A stretch of DNA of 64,000 bases from Selenomonas sp. oral taxon 892 str. F0426 (GTDB lineage: Bacteria; Bacillota; Negativicutes; Selenomonadales; Selenomonadaceae): contig NZ_KI260539.1 of assembly GCF_000468035.1 (NCBI RefSeq), forward strand, positions 146,718-210,717, read 5' to 3'. Below are positions 36,396 through 45,037 of the stretch, piece by piece; position 1 is the first letter of the stretch; each line of letters starts with the position of its first letter. A model generated the notes under the pieces. The model ran no database searches and was not told the DNA's origin. It worked only from the letters and a program-made list of their open reading frames with translations. A program made the translations under genes and the position numbers.

Positions 36396-36986
36396 ATGAT
36401 GCAGGGAATTCATATCGAAGGGACTGCGATAAGGCTAGAGGAAGTGGAGGAGAAGCATTTTCGCTATATCATCGACTGGCGCAACGATCCTGAGAACAAT
36501 CGTTATCTGAACCAACCCTTTCACCTCACGATGGAAAAACAGCGTGCGTGGTATGAGCACTATCTTGCCGATCCAACGCAGGGCCTTCTTCTTGTTGTAG
36601 AACGGGACACAAACACGCCCTTTGCTACGATGGGGTGGACGGATCACGATCCTGTACAGCGCATCTCCATTACGGGGCGACTGCTTGTCGGTGACCGCCG
36701 CTATCGTGGAAGCGCGCTCTTTGCAGAGGCCAGCATGCTTTTTGCGGACTATATGTACAATGCATTGGAGCTGGAGATGTGCTATGCGCATATCGTGATC
36801 GAGAATACTGCCTCCATCCGGTATCATGAGAAATATGGTTTCTATCGAAATGAGGAATCCGTACGCTTTCCAAATGAGCTGGTTGTCAACGGCATGAAAC
36901 AGGTGGAGTACATGCGCGCCAAAGACGACTGGGTGCGCGTACGCAAGAGGCTGGAACAGCGATTGACAGGAACGGAAAAGGTGTAG
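36396..36986 (+). CDS. GNAT-family acetyltransferase, sugar-modifying candidate
   Basis: The 196-residue protein starts at ATG 36396 (second ATG at 36399) after GAGGGAGA. It resembles the RimJ/PseH branch: VEEKHFRYIIDWRNDPENNRY at the N-terminus, LLVGDRRYRGSALFAEASMLF in the acetyl-CoA region and IVIENTASIRYHEKYGFYR near the C-terminus. Beside the FdtA/FdtB-like pair it is a natural candidate for N-acetylation of the dTDP-3-amino sugar, although the known FdtC is a different (hexapeptide) fold. Confidence 0.8.
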   Translation: MMQGIHIEGTAIRLEEVEEKHFRYIIDWRNDPENNRYLNQPFHLTMEKQRAWYEHYLADPTQGLLLVVERDTNTPFATMGWTDHDPVQRISITGRLLVGDRRYRGSALFAEASMLFADYMYNALELEMCYAHIVIENTASIRYHEKYGFYRNEESVRFPNELVVNGMKQVEYMRAKDDWVRVRKRLEQRLTGTEKV

Positions 36987-36991
36987 TCATT

Positions 36992-38599
36992 ATGAAGGAT
37001 CACGCGTATTTTAACCCTTTTATAGCGGCATACAACCTTGCAGAACATCACAATCGCCCGCATCCTGAGGGAAGAATGCGGGTGGTTTTCCTTGTGCAGA
37101 ATGTGCTTATTTGGGACAAACAGGCTCCCGTATATGATGTGCTCGCGGAAGATGAGACAGTGGAAACAATCATTGTGCTTCTCCCAAGTTACAGCTCCAC
37201 AGATAATGAAGCGGAGAAGCCCGTGGGAACATACGAAGAGGAATACTGGCATTTCTTTCATGATCACTACGCGAATGTCTATGATTTTACCAATGTACTC
37301 GACCTACGTATCTTTCAGCCCGATTATATCTTTATGGCGCTCCCGTACGAAGGGCTTCGTCCGCTCCGCGGAACCCATACAGCAGAGCTTGCCAAGATCG
37401 CAAAACTTTGCTACATCGCATATGGAACACAAGGAACAAAATCCTTTATTCAAATTGAAGCGGGTTTGTCAGACTTCTTTTCTCATATGACATTTCACTT
37501 TTGCGACTCTGCCGAGGAAAAAGCCGCGATGGAGATTGTCTATCCTGTGACGGCAGCGGCAGGCGTGCAGCACTTCGAGGATCTCGGCTATCCCGGATTT
37601 GAATCGTATTTGGAAGCACAAAATGAGAGGCGCGTAATACGAAGAGTTTTATGGACCCCTCGTTGGAATACGGAGAAGAGAATTGGAGGAAGCCATTTCT
37701 TTGACTATAAGGATGACTTTCTTGCCTTTGCGGGTAAATATGGCGGCGCAGGAATACAATTTGCGATCCGCCCGCATCCGCTCATGTTCGATCATTTTGT
37801 TCAAAAGGGACAGATGACGGAGCAGGAGGTTGCAGACTATAAAGAGCAGTTGGCAGCGTGTGGTGTCGAGCTGGATGAGGGGCGATATGACGCTTTTGAA
37901 GCGCTCGGTTTGGCAGATATTCTGCTTACGGACTTTTCGTCGCTCAATATGCCGTTTTTTCTGCTCAATCGACCGCTTGTCTATTGCCCGAATGACAGCG
38001 AGCTGACGGATGATTATAAGCAGATGCTGGAGGGCAGCTATGTCGCCCAGAACTGGGAAGAGGCGTCATTCCATTTGGAGCGCCTGCTGCGCGGCGAGGA
38101 TCCTGCGGCGCACCGTCGGCGGGAAATTGTTGCAGCGTTTTGTGAGAAACATCGTGGGGCTGCAAGACGTATTGCCAATCGACTTAAAAAGGATTATGCA
38201 GACAGCCGGAATCCCGAGGCCGTACACATGCCAGAATTGGATCGATGGATATTCGATCAAAAGAAAGGCCTCGTTTCCCTTTTGGCGGGACGAAGGACGG
38301 ACCTGCTTGCGCGTTTTTGTGAACAAGAATGGTATGAGGGGTATTTGGCACTTCTTTCGGTGCATGTTCAGAGCGAAAATCTCATCTGGGGAGAGCAGCA
38401 GCTCCTTGCAAAACTGCAGGAGATGTATATCTCTGCTGAGACTGATGAGCGCCGTGCATGCCTTACCCTGGCGATGCTCCTCTTTGCTGACCCGTTGACA
38501 TTACCCCTTCCGCTCGCAGTTGATCTTTGGCCGAAGGGGCTGTATCAGGACATATGGGAGGTCTTTGACCAGCAGCGCAGAGCCGTTGGTCTTATATAA
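36992..38599 (+). CDS. CDP-glycerol glycerophosphotransferase-like (TagB/TagF) protein, copy 1
   Basis: The 535-residue protein starts at ATG 36992, six bases after the acetyltransferase. The region from about 205 to 390 has TagB/TagF-family marks: RVLWTPRWNTEKRIGGSHFFDY, IRPHPLMFDHF (catalytic His-Pro-His-like), ADILLTDFSSLNMPFFLLNRPLVYC. N- and C-terminal parts are shared only with the second copy at 41373. Known members polymerise or prime glycerol phosphate using CDP-glycerol. Here no CDP-glycerol synthesis gene is present, but licABC beside it would make CDP-choline, another CDP-alcohol donor. Lower GC and looser codon use than flanking genes suggest transfer. Confidence 0.82.
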   Translation: MKDHAYFNPFIAAYNLAEHHNRPHPEGRMRVVFLVQNVLIWDKQAPVYDVLAEDETVETIIVLLPSYSSTDNEAEKPVGTYEEEYWHFFHDHYANVYDFTNVLDLRIFQPDYIFMALPYEGLRPLRGTHTAELAKIAKLCYIAYGTQGTKSFIQIEAGLSDFFSHMTFHFCDSAEEKAAMEIVYPVTAAAGVQHFEDLGYPGFESYLEAQNERRVIRRVLWTPRWNTEKRIGGSHFFDYKDDFLAFAGKYGGAGIQFAIRPHPLMFDHFVQKGQMTEQEVADYKEQLAACGVELDEGRYDAFEALGLADILLTDFSSLNMPFFLLNRPLVYCPNDSELTDDYKQMLEGSYVAQNWEEASFHLERLLRGEDPAAHRRREIVAAFCEKHRGAARRIANRLKKDYADSRNPEAVHMPELDRWIFDQKKGLVSLLAGRRTDLLARFCEQEWYEGYLALLSVHVQSENLIWGEQQLLAKLQEMYISAETDERRACLTLAMLLFADPLTLPLPLAVDLWPKGLYQDIWEVFDQQRRAVGLI

Positions 38600-38616
38600 A
38601 AGGAGTAGGAGCTGCA

Positions 38617-39546
38617 ATGGTGCAGGACAAGAAGTGTGATTTGGTTCCTCCACTCCATGAGGAAGCCTTTATTCGTCGTATCATTCAGCATCACTTTGGG
38701 GAAGCTGCAGCAGATACGCCTCTTTTTCCCCTCAAGGAAGGAATGACGAACGATTCTTTCCTGTTTACTGTACATGGGCAGAGGTATATTTTTCGATGCA
38801 ATGGCAAGGGAACAGAATTGCTTATTGATCGTGCGCATGAGAAGGCTGTCTATGAGATGCTCAGTGCCATTGATATTACAGAGCGTGTCGTTGTACTCAG
38901 CACCGATCCCGGATATAAAATCTCATGTTACTATGAGGGGGCGCATGTCTGTGACCCCCACAATATGGATGAGGTGGGGCGCTGCATGAGGGCCTTGCGA
39001 TCCTTTCATGAACGCAGACTGACGGCGGAGAAAATATTTAATCCATTTGATGCTGTATGTCATTATGAAAATATGCTTCAGGGAAGGACAAATCTCCCTC
39101 CTGAATATCGAGAGGTGCGACGTGCCGTCTTTGGTCTGCAGACATTTGTTTCTCCTTTTTTGGAAAGCAGTCAAACGCTGTGTCATATTGACTCTGTCGC
39201 TGATAATTTTCTATTTGTTGAAGGGCGTGAGTCGCCCTATCTCATTGACTGGGAATATGCGGGGCGCTGTGATCCGCTGATTGACGTAGCTATGTTTGCC
39301 CTCTATGCAAACTATACCGAGGAGGAAACGGAGCGCCTGATTGCAGAATATTTTCCAGAAGGATTCGATCGGGCAATCAAGGTAAGGGTCTATGCTTATA
39401 TGGCGGTGGGTGGTCTTCTATGGAGCTGCTGGTGCGCCTATAAGAGTTCCTTTGGTGTCACATTTGGTTTGTATGCAGACAATCAGTTTCGCTTTGCAAA
39501 GACATATCCGGCAAAGGTGCAGACGCTGCTGGGAGGCATAGGATGA
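38617..39546 (+). CDS. licA: Choline kinase (LicA-like)
   Basis: The 309-residue protein starts at ATG 38617 after AAGGAGTAGGAG. Kinase marks are PLKEGMTNDSFLFTV (nucleotide loop), the catalytic HIDSVADNFLF (Brenner-type HxDxxxxN) and YLIDWEYAGRCDPLIDVAMF (metal-binding DWEYAG). This matches LicA, which phosphorylates choline imported by LicB. Its stop overlaps the licB start (ATGA at 39543-39546). Confidence 0.88.
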   Translation: MVQDKKCDLVPPLHEEAFIRRIIQHHFGEAAADTPLFPLKEGMTNDSFLFTVHGQRYIFRCNGKGTELLIDRAHEKAVYEMLSAIDITERVVVLSTDPGYKISCYYEGAHVCDPHNMDEVGRCMRALRSFHERRLTAEKIFNPFDAVCHYENMLQGRTNLPPEYREVRRAVFGLQTFVSPFLESSQTLCHIDSVADNFLFVEGRESPYLIDWEYAGRCDPLIDVAMFALYANYTEEETERLIAEYFPEGFDRAIKVRVYAYMAVGGLLWSCWCAYKSSFGVTFGLYADNQFRFAKTYPAKVQTLLGGIG

Positions 39547-40484
39547 GACGCTACTCTCTGTGGCTGATGCTGGGCGTTCTGAGTGGCTTTCTTTGGGGCT
39601 GCAATAACTATCTGTACGATGTGGGGGCACGCGGTGCCATCACGGACAGCCTTTCTGCAGGCATTATTTTCCCGCTTGCTTGTACAGCAGTCAATGATAT
39701 GAGTGCTGCCATATTTTTGCTTTTTGTCAATGGTTTGCGCGGTGTTCTGCGGTCTGTTCATACACTGCTCAACAGATCGGGGGCGTTTTTGTGCTTGGCC
39801 GCACTGTTGGGCGGCCCGCTTGGACAGCTATCCTATTGTCTCGGCATCCTCTGGGCAGGGCCTACCTATGCGCTTGCGCTCTCAGCGCTCTATCCCGTTA
39901 TTGGGTGTGTTTTGGCACGGTTTTTTCTGCATCAGCAGATCAATGTGCGTATGGCATGTGGTATTGCCCTCGCTGTTGCAGGGGCAATCATTACGGGATT
40001 TACGACACTCGAGACTGCAGCACCTCTGATCTTGCCGGGGATGATATGTGCATTCATTGCGGCACTTTGCTGGGGCAGTGAGATTGTGCTGGCCGTGCAT
40101 GGAATGTCCAACATCGAACCCGATCTGGCGATCACACTGCGTGAGAGCATCTCAGGGACAGTCTTGCTCCTTATGACGGTCGCGTTTTTCTCCGGCGGTG
40201 GAGCCATTCATGCCCTTTTTGCCGTACCTGCCGCGCTGGGCACACTCATGATTGCGGGGGTCATTGCCGGGATCTCCTATTTCCTCTGGTACGCAGTGAA
40301 TCGTGCGATCGGCTGTGCACGTGGGATGGCGACGAATGCGACCTATATCATCTGGGGTGTTGTCCTGCAATGGGGGATGGGGGGCTCCGAGGTGTCCGGG
40401 CAGATCTTACTGGGGTGTGCGCTTGTATTCGTCGGTGTTCTTCTCGTTTCTCTCTATCCTCAGGAAGGGAGTATGGCATCATGA
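39543..40484 (+). CDS. licB: DMT-family choline permease (LicB-like)
   Basis: This 313-residue protein starts at ATG 39543, overlapping licA. It has ten predicted membrane segments of the EamA/DMT type, beginning LMLGVLSGFLWGCNNYLYD and including GGPLGQLSYCLGILWAGPTYALALSALYP-like sequence. Located between licA and licC, it fits LicB, the high-affinity choline uptake protein. The stop overlaps the licC start by ATGA (40481-40484). Confidence 0.87.
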   Translation: MRRYSLWLMLGVLSGFLWGCNNYLYDVGARGAITDSLSAGIIFPLACTAVNDMSAAIFLLFVNGLRGVLRSVHTLLNRSGAFLCLAALLGGPLGQLSYCLGILWAGPTYALALSALYPVIGCVLARFFLHQQINVRMACGIALAVAGAIITGFTTLETAAPLILPGMICAFIAALCWGSEIVLAVHGMSNIEPDLAITLRESISGTVLLLMTVAFFSGGGAIHALFAVPAALGTLMIAGVIAGISYFLWYAVNRAIGCARGMATNATYIIWGVVLQWGMGGSEVSGQILLGCALVFVGVLLVSLYPQEGSMAS

Positions 40485-41305
40485 CGCATGAAGACTTCAT
40501 AGGCCTTTGTGCCAGGCGACAAACGGGGAGCAGAGATGAGCAGGCCTTTACGCAAGAGGTGCTTGAACCCTATCGTGTGAAAAATGCTGTGCTGATGGCG
40601 GCAGGATACGGCAGTCGACTTGCACCGATTACGGATAAAACCCCAAAGGGGCTGCTGTGGATACGCGGTGAGGTGCTTGTTGAGCGGCAGATCGCACAGC
40701 TCCTTGCAGCGAAGGTTGAGGAGGTATTTCTCGTTGTCGGGTATCGAAAAGAGCAGTTTGCCTATCTCGCATCGAATCCCCATATACATCTCGTTGAGAA
40801 CCCAGATTACGATCGCTGTAACAACACATCCTCGCTCTATCGTGTGCTGGATATACTCGATAACACCTACATCTGTTCGGCAGATAATTATTTCACAGAG
40901 AATGTCTTTGAACCCTATGTTTATCGTTCATACTATGCAGCGGTTTATGGCGAGGAGCCGACGGGAGAATATTACCTCTCAACAGATGCGGATGAGCGCA
41001 TCATAGGAGTGCAGATTGGCGGGCAAAGCGGCTGGTATATGATGGGACATGTGTATTTCTCACGATCATTCAGCGAGAAGTTTCGGATACTGCTGGGGAG
41101 GGCATACGAGCAAGACCTGGCTGTTCGACATCTGCTCTGGGAGCAGTTCTATATGCGACATTTGGATGAGCTTGCACTTTATCGGAAATGCTATCCAGAT
41201 GGTGTGATCCATGAATTTGATACATTGCAGGATATTCTTGCATTTGATCCGAATTTTATAGGGGAATTTTGCTATAACAATACCCCCAAAAGTCAGTTCT
41301 CCTAA
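40481..41305 (+). CDS. licC: CTP:phosphocholine cytidylyltransferase (LicC-like)
   Basis: The 274-residue product starts at ATG 40481, overlapping licB. After an extension of about 34 residues comes a nucleotidyltransferase fold: NAVLMAAGYGSRLAPITDKTPKGLL, VERQIAQLLAAKVEEVFLVVGY, YDRCNNTSSLY and a metal site CSADNYF. It should make CDP-choline from CTP and phosphocholine. Together with LicA and LicB this gives a complete choline activation route. The acceptor transferase LicD is not encoded in the window. Confidence 0.88.
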   Translation: MTHEDFIGLCARRQTGSRDEQAFTQEVLEPYRVKNAVLMAAGYGSRLAPITDKTPKGLLWIRGEVLVERQIAQLLAAKVEEVFLVVGYRKEQFAYLASNPHIHLVENPDYDRCNNTSSLYRVLDILDNTYICSADNYFTENVFEPYVYRSYYAAVYGEEPTGEYYLSTDADERIIGVQIGGQSGWYMMGHVYFSRSFSEKFRILLGRAYEQDLAVRHLLWEQFYMRHLDELALYRKCYPDGVIHEFDTLQDILAFDPNFIGEFCYNNTPKSQFS

Positions 41306-41372
41306 GTCTAACTTTGGGGGGCAGGGTAATTTTCGGCGCTTTTGCTGGGACTTTCGTTGTTGGAGCGATACT

Positions 41373-42983
41373 ATGCAGGAAAACTCACTTTCAAATTTGC
41401 AGCTTGCCGCGTACTATATGCAGGAGCATCATAATCGTCGGGCTGCAAACCATCGGATGCGCGTCGTTTTTGTCGTCCAAAATGAAGTTGTTTGGGATAA
41501 ACAGGCGCCTATTTATGATGCGTTTGTGAAAGATGGCGACGTCGATGTGTTCCTCGTGCTGCTGCCGAGTTATACAGGGCTGGATGCTCAGGAAAAACAC
41601 CCTGCTGGGCGTTATGAGGAGAAGTATTGGAAGTACTTTCACGATCGCTATGCGGATGTCTATGACTTTACCAACATCATGGATCTGTGTTCTCTTGCAC
41701 CGGATTATATCTTTCTCGCACTGCCTTATGAGGAGCTTCGTCCGCTGCGCGGAAGTCGTACACGAGAACTGGCCCAGGCGGCAAAGCTATGCTATCTGGA
41801 TTATGGGGTACCGTGTTCACAGTTCTTCCTTCATGCTTGGAGTAAGGAATTTCCGTTTTTTTCCTATCTGAGTTTTGGATTCTGCGACTCTGCAGAGGAG
41901 AAGAATGCGATGGATGCCGGGCATCCATGTGCGGTCCATGGTGGATTGCAGCATTTCGAGGTTCTGGGGTATCCAGCCTATGAACGTTATCTGACATATG
42001 CGGGCGGAGCGCCTCTTGAACAGTGCAGAATTCTATGGACACCTCGTTGGACGACAGATGCTCTCATCGGTGGAAGTCATTTCTTTGCGTACAAGGATCA
42101 TTTTGTAGAGTTTGCCGCACGCTATGGAAGTGACACTCTGAGATTCGGCATCCGACCGCATCCGCTCATGTTCTCCCATTTTATTCAGCAGGGAATGATG
42201 ACAGAGGAAGAGGTCTTGCGCTATAAAAGATCTCTTGCCAAGCATGACATTGAACTTGATGAGGAGAAGTACACGCTGTTTGAGGCACTTACGTCGACGG
42301 ATATTTTGCTGACAGATTTTTCTTCAATCAACATGTTTTTCTTCCTTCTTGATCGACCGATGATCTATTGCCCGCAGGATGCTGCCCTAACAGATGACTA
42401 TACAAGGATGGTCGAGAGCAGCTATATTGCGGATACATGGGAACAGGTTGAGACGTATTTGCTGCATTTAATCCGTGGAGAAGATCCCCTCGCCGAGCAG
42501 CGTCGACATACGGTTGCCAAATTTCACAGCCTGCACGTTGGGGCTGCTGCACGCATTGTCCATCGACTGAAAACAGATCATGCAGAAAGCACACACCGCG
42601 AACCGATACATCTGCTGGAGGTGGATCGATGGATCTTTGAGCAGAAGAAATTTTTCGTTCCGTACCTGTTAAATCAGCCAGCTGGTACATTCGCATACAT
42701 ATGTGAACAGTCATGGTATGACAACTATCTTACGCTTATACCGCTTCAGATTCATGATAAAAATCTGCAATGGGGGCTGGATGAGATCTTGTCCATCCTG
42801 CAGGCACAATATCACGACTCTGCCGATAGGGAGAAACGAGCATATATTCTGCTGGCCATGCTGCTCTTTGCGGATCCACTAACCCTTCCGATGCCGCTTG
42901 AAATTGACCTCTGGCCGAAGGAGTTATATTGGGATATACAGGAAGTTTTTGAGAAGAAGCGAAGAGCTTATGGAATCGGATAG
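41373..42983 (+). CDS. CDP-glycerol glycerophosphotransferase-like (TagB/TagF) protein, copy 2
   Basis: The 536-residue protein starts at ATG 41373 (TGGAG upstream). It is a paralogue of the 36992 gene over its whole length: MRVVFVVQNEVVWDKQAPIYDAF, RYADVYDFTNIMDL, LALPYEELRPLRGSRT, IRPHPLMFSHF and DILLTDFSSINMFFFLLDRPMIYC, and an almost equal C-terminus LLFADPLTLPMPLEIDLWPKEL. The two copies bracket licABC. It may transfer phosphocholine, glycerol phosphate or another CDP-linked alcohol to the glycan. Sequence does not decide which. Confidence 0.82.
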   Translation: MQENSLSNLQLAAYYMQEHHNRRAANHRMRVVFVVQNEVVWDKQAPIYDAFVKDGDVDVFLVLLPSYTGLDAQEKHPAGRYEEKYWKYFHDRYADVYDFTNIMDLCSLAPDYIFLALPYEELRPLRGSRTRELAQAAKLCYLDYGVPCSQFFLHAWSKEFPFFSYLSFGFCDSAEEKNAMDAGHPCAVHGGLQHFEVLGYPAYERYLTYAGGAPLEQCRILWTPRWTTDALIGGSHFFAYKDHFVEFAARYGSDTLRFGIRPHPLMFSHFIQQGMMTEEEVLRYKRSLAKHDIELDEEKYTLFEALTSTDILLTDFSSINMFFFLLDRPMIYCPQDAALTDDYTRMVESSYIADTWEQVETYLLHLIRGEDPLAEQRRHTVAKFHSLHVGAAARIVHRLKTDHAESTHREPIHLLEVDRWIFEQKKFFVPYLLNQPAGTFAYICEQSWYDNYLTLIPLQIHDKNLQWGLDEILSILQAQYHDSADREKRAYILLAMLLFADPLTLPMPLEIDLWPKELYWDIQEVFEKKRRAYGIG

Positions 42984-43162
42984 AAAATGCCAGTACAGTA
43001 TTATGCGGCCATTCATCACGGGGGAAAGAGCAGCCTCTCATCCAAAAACGCAATGGAAGGAAAGAAGAATGTGCCTTCCTCCACAGATCACAGCTGAATG
43101 TAAAAAACGATCTTCGCGTGCATTATGTCATCGGAGATCATACCGATGAGGAGGTTTCGGAT

Positions 43163-44764
43163 ATGGATTTCAAACAGAATGCTGCGACAATTGAGAGCGG
43201 TACAGCTGTCCTCGGAATTGAGCTCGGCTCGACACGTATCAAGGCAGTGCTCATCAATGCGGATTTTGAGACGATTGCCTCTGGGAGCTATACGTGGGAA
43301 AATGCTCTGAAAGACGGGGTGTGGACATACGCACTTGCAGATGTCTGGACAGGGGTGCAGGCTTGCTATGCAGCCCTTGCCGACGATGTTCAGAGATGTT
43401 ATCATATGCCGCTCGAAAAGATTGGCGCTATAGGAATCAGTGCCATGATGCATGGGTATCTTCCGTTTGATCGGAATGGCACCCAGTTGGCAGAGTTTCG
43501 TACCTGGCGGAATAACACAACGGGTCAGGCAGCAGACATCCTCACGGAGAAATTGCGGTTCAATATCCCGCAGCGCTGGAGCATTGCACATCTCTATCAG
43601 GCAATCCTAAACGGGGAGAAACATGTTCAGGACATTGATTTTCTCACCACACTTGCAGGCTATGTGCACTGGCGGCTCTCAGGGGAGAAGGTGCTCGGCA
43701 TCGGCGATGCCTCTGGAATGTTCCCCATTGATGAGAAAACGGGGGCCTACGATGCAGATATGCTCGCCGTATTTGCTGCATTGGATGAGGTGAAGCCGTA
43801 TTCATGGTCGATTGCAGACATTCTGCCGCGTGTCCTGCGTGCGGGAGAGCATGCAGGGTTCCTTACGACAGAGGGCGCACGCCTTCTCGATCGGAGCGGA
43901 ACGCTTGCTCCTGGGGGCCTCATGGCACCGCCTGAAGGCGATGCCGGAACTGGTATGGTGAGTACCAATGCCGTGCGCAAACGGACGGGGAACATCTCGG
44001 TCGGGACGTCCGCGTTCTCGATGAATGTGCTTGAGGATCCGCTGCGCCGTGTTCATCGAAATATCGACATTGTGACGACCCCTGCAGGAGCGCCTGTTGC
44101 CATGGTGCACACGAACAACTGCTCGTCAGATATCAATGCATGGGTTGGTCTATTTGGGAATTTTGCGGCGTGTCTCGGACAGGAGGTACCGCCGGATCGT
44201 CTCTACCGTCTGCTCTTTGAGAGTACGCTGCAGGCGGATCCGGATGCGGGAGGTCTACTGAACTACAACTGCCTCTCGGGGGAAAATATCACGGCGGTGG
44301 AGCGCGGGCGCCCGCTCTTTATGCGGACGCCGCACAGCCGCATGAACCTGGAAAACTTCATGCTTGCACAACTCTATTCTGCCTTTGCTCCGCTCAAGAT
44401 TGGAATGGATATTCTCGTACGAGAGGAGGGCATTCGAACGGAGGTCATGATCGCACACGGAGGGCTCTTCAAAACACCGCGCATCGCACAGCGGGTTTTG
44501 GCGAATGCGCTCAACATGCCGATCACTGTGATGCATACGGCGAGCGAAGGCGGTGCATGGGGGATGGCGGTCCTGGCTTGCTACGCAGCGCAGGAGAAGA
44601 ATATGCCGCTTCCGGATTTCCTCGACGCGCAGGTATTCCGTGCGGACGAGAGCACAACACTCGCGCCGGAGCCGCATGGCGTGGAGGGCTATGATAAATT
44701 TATTGCACGCTACAGGATGGCACTGCCCGTCGAGCAGGCAGCAGGGATTCTGGAGGATGAATAG
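43163..44764 (+). CDS. FGGY-family carbohydrate kinase
   Basis: The 533-residue protein starts at ATG 43163, seven bases after GAGGAGGT; an in-frame ATG at 43118 has no site. The FGGY kinase fold is shown by LGIELGSTRIKAVLI (phosphate 1), GISAMMHGYLPFDRNG, the sugar site FRTWRNN and the adenosine region AHGGLFKTPRIAQRVLANALNMPI with GGAWGMAVLA. It resembles pentulokinases (xylulokinase/ribulokinase) but the substrate cannot be named. No isomerase or transporter adjoins it, and the upstream neighbours belong to the surface-glycan locus. A strong terminator follows about 125 bases on. Confidence 0.85.
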   Translation: MDFKQNAATIESGTAVLGIELGSTRIKAVLINADFETIASGSYTWENALKDGVWTYALADVWTGVQACYAALADDVQRCYHMPLEKIGAIGISAMMHGYLPFDRNGTQLAEFRTWRNNTTGQAADILTEKLRFNIPQRWSIAHLYQAILNGEKHVQDIDFLTTLAGYVHWRLSGEKVLGIGDASGMFPIDEKTGAYDADMLAVFAALDEVKPYSWSIADILPRVLRAGEHAGFLTTEGARLLDRSGTLAPGGLMAPPEGDAGTGMVSTNAVRKRTGNISVGTSAFSMNVLEDPLRRVHRNIDIVTTPAGAPVAMVHTNNCSSDINAWVGLFGNFAACLGQEVPPDRLYRLLFESTLQADPDAGGLLNYNCLSGENITAVERGRPLFMRTPHSRMNLENFMLAQLYSAFAPLKIGMDILVREEGIRTEVMIAHGGLFKTPRIAQRVLANALNMPITVMHTASEGGAWGMAVLACYAAQEKNMPLPDFLDAQVFRADESTTLAPEPHGVEGYDKFIARYRMALPVEQAAGILEDE

Positions 44765-44889
44765 GGGGAGGCTTCATATACACATGTGAGGAGGGAGATC
44801 GAGGCGATGGGGACGACCCGCGCGGATAATTGCTGCGGTACGATTCCCGTTACAGGGGTGCTCACGCACGCAGGATCGATGAATTGGGG

Positions 44890-44927
44890 TGCGGTACGAA
44901 GGTGCTTTCTTCGTACCGCATTTTTTT
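44890..44927 (+). terminator. Rho-independent terminator after the FGGY kinase gene
   Basis: TGCGGTACGAA (44890-44900) pairs with TTCGTACCGCA (44910-44920), then TTTTTTT. Confidence 0.9.
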
Positions 44928-44941
44928 GATGAGAATTTTTA

Positions 44942-44997
44942 TTGATTATCATCGGGTAACATATGTTACATCTATTGCGATTGCCCTTTGCTATAAT
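44942..44997 (+). promoter_or_regulatory. hcp promoter with CRP/FNR-like dyad
   Basis: TATAAT lies at 44992-44997 without a recognisable -35. A perfect 14-bp palindrome GTAACATATGTTAC (44956-44969) is centred about 41.5 bases before the expected start site (near 45004), the classic position for a class II activator. A partial FNR-like TTGAT-N4-ATCGG (44942-44955) adjoins it. Activation by an HcpR/FNR-type regulator is inferred. Confidence 0.6.
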
Positions 44998-45037
44998 TAA
45001 CGCATCAAATGTGTATTGCGTATAAGGAGAGATTCCA

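Noticed and set aside
33932-36986. A complete dTDP-Fuc3NAc pathway
   Set aside because: The rmlA and rmlB genes are not in the window and the acetyltransferase is a GNAT fold, not the FdtC type, so only part of such a route can be claimed.
38617-41305. Reading the lic genes as an aminoglycoside phosphotransferase, an amino acid exporter and a sugar nucleotidyltransferase
   Set aside because: Each family is broad, but the three together in this order with ATGA overlaps match licABC better than three unrelated genes.
44807-44929. A 40-codon + strand frame (starts MGTTRADNCCG) after the FGGY kinase
   Set aside because: It has a GAGGAGGG site about ten bases upstream but runs straight through the terminator stem and ends in its T-run, so it is most likely not a gene.
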